From: Acetobacteraceae bacterium
Lineage (GTDB): Bacteria; Pseudomonadota; Alphaproteobacteria; Acetobacterales; Acetobacteraceae
Assembly: GCA_019689515.1 (NCBI GenBank)
Contig: JADGHI010000221.1
Coordinates: 1 to 6,517 of the forward strand
DNA: 6,517 nt
Direction: 5' to 3'
Under the pieces are notes generated by a model that saw only the letters and a list, made by a program, of their open reading frames with translations, ran no database searches and had not been told where the DNA came from. The position numbers and the translations under genes are program-made. Position 1 is the first letter of the stretch; each line of letters starts with the position of its first letter. Below are positions 1-5,306 of the stretch, piece by piece.

Positions 1-20
1 GCCCCGGCCAGCCCCGGCCA
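1..20 (+). repeat. Two exact tandem copies of a 10-base unit within pdxA
   Basis: GCCCCGGCCA occurs twice back to back at 1-10 and 11-20, right at the window edge, so more copies could lie upstream. The unit length is not a multiple of three, so a change in copy number would shift the pdxA frame. Two copies of a GC-rich decamer in a Pro/Ala-coding stretch may be chance. Confidence 0.6.
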
Positions 21-762
21 CCCGAACCCCGCCAACGCCCCGGCGGTAATCGCCGCGATCGACGAGGCGGTGGCCTTCGCCAAGGCCGGCCGGGTCGCCG
101 GCGTGGTGACGAACCCGATCCAGAAGGCGACGCTCTACGCCGCTGGCTTCCCTCATCCGGGCCACACCGAATATCTCGGCGAGCTTGCCGGCATCCCCGG
201 CCAACCGCCGGTGATGATGCTCGCCTGCCCGGAGCTGCGCGTCGTTCCGGTTACCGTGCACGAGCCGCTCGCCCACGCCATCGCGCGCCTGACGCCGGCG
301 CTGATCGTCGAGCATGCGGTCATCACGGCCGAGGCGCTGCGTCGGGACTTCGGCATCGCCGCGCCGCGCCTCGCCATAGCCGGGCTGAACCCGCATGCCG
401 GCGAGGACGGTACGCTCGGCACCGAGGACCGCGACATCGTCGCACCCGCCGTCGCGGAATTGCGCGCGCGAGGGATCGAGGCGCGCGGGCCGATGCCGCC
501 CGACACGATGTTCACCCCTCTCGCCCGCCCGACCTATGACGCGGCGATCTGCCTCTACCACGACCAGGCGCTGATCCCCATCAAGACGCTCGACATGGCC
601 GGCGGGGTGAACGTCACGCTCGGCCTTTCGATCGTCCGTACCAGCCCCGACCACGGCACCGCGCTCGACATCGCCGGTCAGGGGCGGGCCGATCCGTCCA
701 GCCTGATCGCGGCGCTGCGCATGGCCGCCGCGATCGCGCGCCACAGGAGCCTCGCGCGATGA
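1..762 (+). CDS. pdxA: 4-hydroxythreonine-4-phosphate dehydrogenase PdxA (5'-truncated by window edge)
   Basis: PdxA oxidises 4-phosphohydroxy-L-threonine with NAD(P)+. The product decarboxylates to 3-amino-2-oxopropyl phosphate, the amino-ketone substrate of PdxJ in the DXP-dependent pyridoxal phosphate pathway; the enzyme is cytosolic. The frame is open from the first base, and 253 residues are visible up to the TGA at 760-762. Family landmarks counted from the window start are VVTNPIQK (35-42), GHTEYL (54-59), NPHAGE (130-135), YHDQ (186-189), GGVNVTLGL (201-209) and TSPDHGTA (214-221). His87, His132 and His187 match the E. coli metal ligands His166, His211 and His266 at a constant offset of 79. 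About 80 N-terminal residues are therefore missing, and the real start is upstream. The GTG at 70 lies inside the conserved fold and should not be taken as the start. The stop overlaps the pdxJ start (ATGA). The metal ligands support classical PdxA, although a PdxA2-type paralogue cannot be fully excluded from a partial sequence. Confidence 0.96.
   Translation, partial: APASPGHPNPANAPAVIAAIDEAVAFAKAGRVAGVVTNPIQKATLYAAGFPHPGHTEYLGELAGIPGQPPVMMLACPELRVVPVTVHEPLAHAIARLTPALIVEHAVITAEALRRDFGIAAPRLAIAGLNPHAGEDGTLGTEDRDIVAPAVAELRARGIEARGPMPPDTMFTPLARPTYDAAICLYHDQALIPIKTLDMAGGVNVTLGLSIVRTSPDHGTALDIAGQGRADPSSLIAALRMAAAIARHRSLAR
745..749 (+). promoter_or_regulatory. Shine-Dalgarno site for pdxJ inside pdxA
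   Basis: AGGAG lies 9 bases before the ATG at 759, within the last codons of pdxA. It fixes the pdxJ start at the ATG that overlaps the pdxA stop, and suggests translation by both re-initiation and direct ribosome entry. Confidence 0.7.
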
Positions 763-1487
763 CCCCGTTGCTGCTGTCGGTCAACGTCGATCACGTCGCC
801 ACCCTGCGCAACGCCCGCGGCGGCGTCTTCCCCGATCCGGTGGACGCCGCCCGCGCCGCCGTCGAGGCCGGCGCCGACGGCATCACCGTGCATCTGCGCG
901 AGGACCGCCGCCACATCCGCGACCGCGACGTCGAGCGCATCCGCGCGGAGATCCCGGCGCCGCTGAACTTCGAGATGGCGGCGACCGAGGAGATGGTCGG
1001 CATCGCCACCCGCCTGCGCCCGCCCGCCTGCTGCCTGGTGCCGGAGAAGCGGCAGGAACTGACCACCGAGGGCGGCCTCGACGTGCTGCGCGCCGGCCCG
1101 GCACTGGCCGAGGCGGTGAAGCGGCTCGCAGGCGCGGGCATCCGCGTCTCGATCTTCGTCGAGGCCGACCCGGCGCAGATCGAGGCTGCCGCACGGATCG
1201 GCGCCACCTGCGTCGAGCTGCACACCGGCCCCTATGCGGAGGCGCCATCCTCGGCACGCGGCCCGCACCTGGACCGGCTGCGTCGCGGCGCGGAAGCCGC
1301 CGCCGCGGCGGGGCTGCAATGCCACGCCGGGCACGGCCTTACCTATGACAGCATCGGCGCGATCGCCGCGATCCCGCAGATCTCCGAGGTGAGCATCGGC
1401 CACTTCCTGATCAGCCAGAGCGTGTTCGAGGGCCTGCCAGCCGCTGTGCGCCGCATGAAGGCGCTGATCGCGGCGGCGCGGAACTGA
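759..1487 (+). CDS. pdxJ: Pyridoxine 5'-phosphate synthase PdxJ
   Basis: PdxJ condenses 3-amino-2-oxopropyl phosphate with 1-deoxy-D-xylulose 5-phosphate to give pyridoxine 5'-phosphate, the ring-closing step of the DXP-dependent vitamin B6 pathway. It is a cytosolic TIM-barrel enzyme, usually octameric. The gene is complete at 242 residues; the E. coli protein has 243. Recognisable blocks are VNVDHVATLRNARGG (8-22), GADGITVHLREDRRHI (38-53), NFEMA (70-74), CCLVPEKRQELTTEGGLDV (91-109), ELHTGPYA (153-160), AGHGLTY (190-196) and SIGHFLIS (212-219). His45, Glu72 and His192 sit where the E. coli active-site His45, Glu72 and His193 lie. The start is fixed by AGGAG 9 bases upstream and by the ATGA overlap with pdxA. 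In many proteobacteria pdxJ is followed by acpS. That gene is not here, and a possible small ORF follows instead after 62 bases. Confidence 0.98.
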   Translation: MTPLLLSVNVDHVATLRNARGGVFPDPVDAARAAVEAGADGITVHLREDRRHIRDRDVERIRAEIPAPLNFEMAATEEMVGIATRLRPPACCLVPEKRQELTTEGGLDVLRAGPALAEAVKRLAGAGIRVSIFVEADPAQIEAAARIGATCVELHTGPYAEAPSSARGPHLDRLRRGAEAAAAAGLQCHAGHGLTYDSIGAIAAIPQISEVSIGHFLISQSVFEGLPAAVRRMKALIAAARN

Positions 1488-1504
1488 AGCAGGCGCGGAT
1501 CGTT

Positions 1505-1537
1505 GCAGCACGGGGCGGTCTGTCCGCCCGCCGCTGC
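1505..1537 (+). terminator. Possible stem-loop after pdxJ
   Basis: GGGCGG (1513-1518) pairs perfectly with CCGCCC (1524-1529) across a 5-base loop. An outer GCAGC (1505-1509) pairs with GCTGC (1533-1537) across a 3x3 internal loop. The structure begins 17 bases after the pdxJ stop. No T tract follows, so it is at best a weak or accessory terminator, and such stems arise easily by chance in DNA this GC-rich. Confidence 0.2.
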
Positions 1538-1549
1538 CGCGAGGGTCCC

Positions 1550-1798
1550 GTGACGCCGCAACAGCACCGTGGCGAACCGCCACCGCGCCTCCACTTCTGC
1601 CCGCCCCTGGCCGATCGCCGACCGGGGATGCCGCACGTTGAGGTCGCTGCCCAGGTAATCCCCTTCCCGCGGCCTCCGCCTTCCGGCCCCCGATCCGAAT
1701 TGCTGCGCCCCTCGCCACCACCACGCCGCCCGCGCATGCGGCGGGTGGCACTCGGGGCGCTGTTCGCGGGCTTGGCCGTGACCTGGATGCTCGGCTGA
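1550..1798 (+). CDS. Small hypothetical Pro/Arg-rich protein with hydrophobic C-terminal tail
   Basis: I do not recognise this as a named family. The frame gives 82 residues from a GTG start preceded by GAGGG at 1541-1545, four bases before the start, which is rather close. A shorter form from the ATG at 1628 would have 56 residues. Residues 1-64 are rich in Pro and Arg, including a VIPFPRPPP stretch (36-44) and several Pro-Pro runs. A basic cluster (RRPRMRR, 59-65) then leads into a hydrophobic segment from Val66 to the terminal Gly82. That layout would suit a small tail-anchored inner-membrane protein with its N-terminal part in the cytoplasm. About four fifths of codons end in G or C, less extreme than the neighbouring genes but not random-looking. 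It lies 62 bases after pdxJ on the same strand, and its stop faces the end of the tadD-like gene. It could equally be a chance ORF in GC-rich intergenic DNA, and no function is proposed. Confidence 0.4.
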   Translation: MTPQQHRGEPPPRLHFCPPLADRRPGMPHVEVAAQVIPFPRPPPSGPRSELLRPSPPPRRPRMRRVALGALFAGLAVTWMLG

Positions 1799-1873
1799 AC
1801 CGGGCCGCTTCCAGCCGTGCCAAGCGAAACGGCGACTCCGCTCAGGCGGCCGGACGAAGGCCCGCGCCCGGCA

Positions 1874-1892
1874 CAACGGGACCTGGCCGTTG
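1874..1892 (-). terminator. Possible stem-loop after the tadD-like gene
   Basis: CAACGG (1874-1879) pairs perfectly with CCGTTG (1887-1892) around a 7-base loop. On the minus strand it begins about 21 bases after the stop of the tadD-like gene. It has no T run on either side. It may help end the tad transcript in the convergent region, but the support is weak. Confidence 0.2.
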
Positions 1893-1913
1893 CAGGCGCC
1901 GGCGAGGAATGGA

Positions 1914-3359
1914 TCAGCCGCGCAGCGGCAGACAGGTCCGTCCGCTGGCGCGCAGGCGAGCACAGAACTCGCGCGCTGCGCCGAGACTGTCGAAGCCTTC
2001 GGCGCGCACCCGCCAGATCTCGCCCCCGCCCTCGCGCGGCACCCGCATGATCACCGGGCGTCGCGCTTCGAAAAGCTCGGGGAATTCGCGGCTCAGGCGG
2101 CGCCATTCCTCACGCGCGGAAGCCTCGGTCGGCAGCGCGGCGAGTTGCACCTTGTGCCCGATGGCGCCGCCCGATTCGAGAGGCTGCGCAGCGGAGGCAT
2201 CCGTCGCCGCACCTGTGGGTTCCGCAGCGCGAACCGGCGCCGGCGTCGGCTCCGTCGCGCTCTCGGAAGGTGCGCCTGCTGCTGCGACCGGCGCCGATTC
2301 CACCCGTGTTGCGGGCGACGGCGCGGCGGCGGGTGTCGCTGCCGCCGATGGCGTGGATGATGGCGCGGTCTCCTGCGCCACGGCCGGCACCGGTGTCACG
2401 GTCAGCGCCGGCGCATTCGGAGGCGCGCTGAGGAGGGTGGCCGGAGCGCCACCCGGCGGCGTGCGCAGCGCCGCGGAGCGATCCGCGCGGGATGGCCCTC
2501 CCGTCGGCGCCGCCGCCGGCGGAGGGCCTGCGCCCAGGCTGGCGGCGAGACTCTCGAAGTCCTCGGTCGAGATTCGTCCGGCGAGCGTCGCTTGTGCAGC
2601 GTTGCGGTCGCCCGCTGCGGCCTGCGCGATGCCGAGATTGGTCATGACGCGCGCCGGCGCGCCCGGGCGCGTGGACACATCCGAGAGCACGGCCACCGCC
2701 TCGGCTGCCCGCCCCTCCAGGTAGAGCAGCGTGCCGAGATTGTTGGCCGCCGGCACATTGCCCGGCGCCGCCGCGAGCACCGCGCGGAACGCCTCCTCCG
2801 CCTGCCGGGTATGGCCGAGCTGATACAGCGCGATACCGCGCCCGTTCAGCGCCGCGGTATTGGTCGGATCCCTGGACAGCACGCGATCGAACAGGCTGAG
2901 CGCCTCCTGCGATCCGCCCGTCGCCAGACGCAGCCGGCCGCGGGCCAGCAACAGGGTGACGTCGTCCGGCCGCCGCTCCAGCGCACGGCTCAGCACCTGG
3001 TCGGCCTGTTGCGGCTGGCCGGCGCGCAGCAGCGCGCCCGCGAAGCGCGACTGCACCGCCGGATCATCCGGCGCCGCGGCAGCGGCAGCGGCATACATCG
3101 ACAGCGCGATGTCCATCTGCCCGGACTGCTCCGCCGCCATGGCGACGCGGATGCGCGAGGCGGAGGCCGGATTTCGGAAGGCGTCCTCGCCGCTCTGCCC
3201 GACGGTGCCGCAACCGGCCACCGCCAGCAGCGCCGCAAGCGCGACCACCGGAGAAGCGGCGCGGGCACCATGCCGCCGGCACGGCACAAAAGACAGTTTG
3301 CCGGGCCTGGGGGCACGGTTGCGGGTGGGACGGCCAGTCCTGGTGGCGGCGAGGATCAT
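1914..3359 (-). CDS. tadD: TadD-like TPR lipoprotein with C-terminal SPOR domain (Tad/Flp pilus assembly)
   Basis: The product has 481 residues and is predicted to be an outer-membrane or periplasmic lipoprotein serving Flp pilus assembly. A basic N-terminus (1-34) precedes a hydrophobic stretch and the lipobox LAVAGC, with the lipidated cysteine at position 50. Residues about 66-260 contain consecutive TPR helix pairs, for example ALNGRGIALYQLGHTRQAEE (170-189) and NNLGTLLYLEGRAAEAVAVL (206-225). Residues about 277-397 are a low-complexity Ala/Pro/Thr/Ser linker. Residues about 401-479 (HKVQLAALPT, then EIWRVRAEGF, then AREFCARLRASGRTC) form a SPOR domain, a fold known to bind peptidoglycan lacking stem peptides. 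TadD proteins are commonly shorter TPR lipoproteins without this tail. The ATG overlaps the tadC stop (ATGA), so translation is probably coupled. The frame is open further upstream inside tadC, but that extension is antisense-like filler and is rejected. The n-region is long; a GTG at residue 25 would give a typical 26-residue signal peptide but has no clear ribosome site. Confidence 0.9.
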   Translation of the reverse strand: MILAATRTGRPTRNRAPRPGKLSFVPCRRHGARAASPVVALAALLAVAGCGTVGQSGEDAFRNPASASRIRVAMAAEQSGQMDIALSMYAAAAAAAPDDPAVQSRFAGALLRAGQPQQADQVLSRALERRPDDVTLLLARGRLRLATGGSQEALSLFDRVLSRDPTNTAALNGRGIALYQLGHTRQAEEAFRAVLAAAPGNVPAANNLGTLLYLEGRAAEAVAVLSDVSTRPGAPARVMTNLGIAQAAAGDRNAAQATLAGRISTEDFESLAASLGAGPPPAAAPTGGPSRADRSAALRTPPGGAPATLLSAPPNAPALTVTPVPAVAQETAPSSTPSAAATPAAAPSPATRVESAPVAAAGAPSESATEPTPAPVRAAEPTGAATDASAAQPLESGGAIGHKVQLAALPTEASAREEWRRLSREFPELFEARRPVIMRVPREGGGEIWRVRAEGFDSLGAAREFCARLRASGRTCLPLRG

Positions 3360-4333
3360 CGTGCGGCGTTGCCCAGCGTGCTCATGATTGCAAGAACGGA
3401 AGGACCGACGAGAGCTATGAAGAGGCTCGGCATGATGAACAGGATCAGCGGCAGCACCAGCAGCGCTGGCAGGCGGACCGCTTTCTCCTCCATCTTCAGC
3501 ATTCGCTCCTGCCGCATCTCCGAGGCGAGGACGCGCAGCGCCTGGCCGAGCGGCGTGCCGTAACGCATGGTCTGGGCCAGCGTCGAGCCGAGCCGCCGGA
3601 AACCCTCGATGCCGCTGCGATCGCCGAAACGCTGCAGCGCCTGGCGCCGGTCCGGCAGCATGCGGAGCTCGTTCAGGAGCACGGTGAATTCCAGAGCGAT
3701 CGGAGCGTTGGTGTTCTGCATCTCGCGCGCCACCCGCTCGATCGCCGTCTCCATGCCGAGCCCGGCTTCGGCACAGACGACCATCAGATCGAGGGCGTCG
3801 GGCAGCCCACGGTGCAGCTTCTTCTGGAAGGGTCGCCGCAAGAAGCCGACGGCCCAATTCGGCCCGAAGATCCCGGCGACCAGCCCAGCAATCGTGATTC
3901 CTCCGACCCACCCCACCTTGTAGCCGCTCTGCGAGGCGTAAAGATAGGCGCCGAGGGGAATTACGACCAGCGAGACCGCCTTGACGCCGACGAAGGTCGG
4001 CACGGCACGGCGCGGATCGATCCCGAGTGCGGCAACCGCGCGCTCTAGCTCGGCGATGTCCTTCTCCGACATGAAAGCGGAGGCGCGCAGCGATTCGCCG
4101 AGCTTCTGAAAGGGTGCGGCGAGCAGGTTGATCGCAGCATTCGCCGCTGCCGCCGGCTGCAGGCCGCGGTCGCTCGGCCGCACCACACCTCGGACGCGGC
4201 TGGTGATGTCGCGATCCTCGGCGGCCCGCGCCAACATCACCGCGGCAAGCCCGCCCAGCGACAACGCCGCGAGACCGGCCGCGATCGCCAGCACGAGTGT
4301 CTGCGGATCGAGCAGGGTCTCGGCACCGCCCAA
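3356..4333 (-). CDS. tadC: Tad/Flp pilus inner-membrane platform protein TadC (type II secretion F domain)
   Basis: TadC and TadB together form the inner-membrane platform on which the TadA ATPase drives Flp pilus assembly. The product has 325 residues. Hydrophobic segments lie at about 11-35, 114-133, 140-160 and 288-312. The T2SS F (GspF-like) domain covers about 179-303, opening with LPDALDLMVVCAEAGLGM (177-194) and including RMLPDRRQALQRFGDR (224-239) and YGTPLGQALRVLASEMRQER (258-277), which are typical of TadC. The start is TTG, supported by a perfect AGGAGG eight bases upstream that lies within the end of tadB. The intergenic gap is 3 bases. The stop overlaps the start of the next gene (ATGA). 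It is distinguished from TadB by its sequence blocks and by its place as the second F-domain gene. Confidence 0.96.
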   Translation of the reverse strand: MGGAETLLDPQTLVLAIAAGLAALSLGGLAAVMLARAAEDRDITSRVRGVVRPSDRGLQPAAAANAAINLLAAPFQKLGESLRASAFMSEKDIAELERAVAALGIDPRRAVPTFVGVKAVSLVVIPLGAYLYASQSGYKVGWVGGITIAGLVAGIFGPNWAVGFLRRPFQKKLHRGLPDALDLMVVCAEAGLGMETAIERVAREMQNTNAPIALEFTVLLNELRMLPDRRQALQRFGDRSGIEGFRRLGSTLAQTMRYGTPLGQALRVLASEMRQERMLKMEEKAVRLPALLVLPLILFIMPSLFIALVGPSVLAIMSTLGNAAR

Positions 4334-4336
4334 GGC

Positions 4337-5302
4337 TCAGCCCTCCTGCGCGTTGCGGATCAGCCAGCGGATGGTCAGGATCCCGAGGCCCATCAGCGTC
4401 AGCCCCACCACCATCATGCGGAACCCAGCCGGATCGGTGAAAAAGGTCGAGAGGTGGCCCGGACGGATGATGGTCATGGCGGTTACGCAGACGAAGGGCA
4501 ACGCGACCAGGATTACCGCCGAGGTCTTCGCCTCAGCCGCGAGCGCACTCGCCCGCTGGGCCATCGCAACTCGCTTGCGCACCAGGTCCGCCAGATTTTC
4601 GAGCGTTTCCGCCAGGCTGCCACCCGTCTGGCTCTGCAGACCGAGCGTGACCGAGAGGAAGGCGTATTCGGTGAGTCCCGAACGCTCATAGACGCGCCAG
4701 ATCGCCTGGTCGATCGGCCGGCCGATCGCGATCTCGCCCACCAAGCGGGCGAACTCGTCCTTGGTCGGGGCCGACATCTCGCGGCTGACCGAGCGCAGGG
4801 CCTCGCCCATCGGCAGCCCAGCCCTGATCGCCCGGATGATGAGCCCCAGCGCGTCGGGGATCTGCGCGAACAGCGCGTCGCTGTAGCGCCGATGCTGCCA
4901 GCGGAAGATCAGGCGCACCACGAAGCCGCCAGCGAACAGGCCGAGCGGCGCAGCGCCAAACGGCCCGATCCAGCTCCGTGCCCGCCAGTAGGCGACCAGC
5001 GCCGTGGCGAGGCCCGCCATCACCACTGCCGGCCAGGGGATGATCTGCGCCTGTGGCACCTCGGGGCTGTAACCGACCAGCCTGATCAGCAGCGCCAGCA
5101 GCCGGTTCTCGGTCGGGGCGGCGAGGCGGATCGAAGGGACGGCGGACGCCGCTGCGATCTCGGCCTCCTTGGCGCCGACTCCCGCGGCGCGAACCCGATC
5201 CTTCAGCTGGCGGTTGCCAGCGGCGCCGAACAGGGCAACCGCACCCGCGAACAGCACCAGCGCGAAGGCCGCGACGAAGAGGGGACCCGCCCCGATCTCC
5301 AT
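4337..5302 (-). CDS. tadB: Tad/Flp pilus inner-membrane platform protein TadB (type II secretion F domain)
   Basis: TadB is the partner of TadC in the inner-membrane platform of the Flp pilus machine and is expected to contact the TadA ATPase. The product has 321 residues, normal for the family. Hydrophobic segments lie at about 6-27, 88-106, 113-134, 260-279 and 295-315. The F domain spans about 147-272 and includes QIPDALGLIIRAIRAGLPMG (147-166), EIAIGRPIDQAI (190-201) and LQSQTGGSLAETLENLADLV (222-241); the last is a hallmark TadB block. The ATG start lies 4 bases after the tadA stop. An AGAGG at 5319-5315 is 12 bases upstream, slightly far, so coupling to tadA translation is likely. It is second in the run tadA-tadB-tadC-tadD on one strand. 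Confidence 0.96.
   Translation of the reverse strand: MEIGAGPLFVAAFALVLFAGAVALFGAAGNRQLKDRVRAAGVGAKEAEIAAASAVPSIRLAAPTENRLLALLIRLVGYSPEVPQAQIIPWPAVVMAGLATALVAYWRARSWIGPFGAAPLGLFAGGFVVRLIFRWQHRRYSDALFAQIPDALGLIIRAIRAGLPMGEALRSVSREMSAPTKDEFARLVGEIAIGRPIDQAIWRVYERSGLTEYAFLSVTLGLQSQTGGSLAETLENLADLVRKRVAMAQRASALAAEAKTSAVILVALPFVCVTAMTIIRPGHLSTFFTDPAGFRMMVVGLTLMGLGILTIRWLIRNAQEG
4342..4347 (-). promoter_or_regulatory. Strong Shine-Dalgarno site deciding the TTG start of tadC
   Basis: On the minus strand AGGAGG spans 4347-4342, eight bases before TTG at 4333, and overlaps the last codons of tadB. The next in-frame candidate, GTG at codon 14, has no such site. This makes TTG the best start. Confidence 0.75.
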
Positions 5303-5306
5303 GGCT

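Noticed and set aside
678..1823. Long minus-strand frame (381 residues) opposite pdxJ
   Set aside because: Its composition is Arg/Ala/Gly-rich with no recognisable motif. It is the expected mirror of a GC-rich gene with strong third-position bias, and pdxJ is unambiguous on the other strand.
1488..1913. An acpS or other known gene expected after pdxJ
   Set aside because: I looked for the holo-ACP synthase start and motifs in the plus frames and found none. Only the small Pro-rich frame is plausible.
1343..2106. Two minus-strand frames crossing the intergenic stretch (206 and 231 residues)
   Set aside because: Both overlap the pdxJ 3' end and the tadD-like 3' end, have odd Arg/Pro/Trp/His-rich composition, and show no domain, signal or ribosome site.
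1817..2724. Several plus-strand frames opposite the tadD-like gene
   Set aside because: They are antisense to a well-supported gene. Their Ala/Arg/Ser-rich translations follow from the low-complexity linker and GC bias.
2592..3563. Plus-strand frame of 323 residues opposite tadD/tadC
   Set aside because: It spans the junction of two clear minus-strand genes and is dominated by Arg, His and Gln, with no family likeness.
3360..3911. Upstream in-frame extension that would make the TadD-like protein 665 residues long
   Set aside because: It lies wholly inside tadC in another frame, its translation is rich in Arg and Ala with no family resemblance, and the ATG at 3359 forms a clean ATGA junction followed by a lipoprotein signal.
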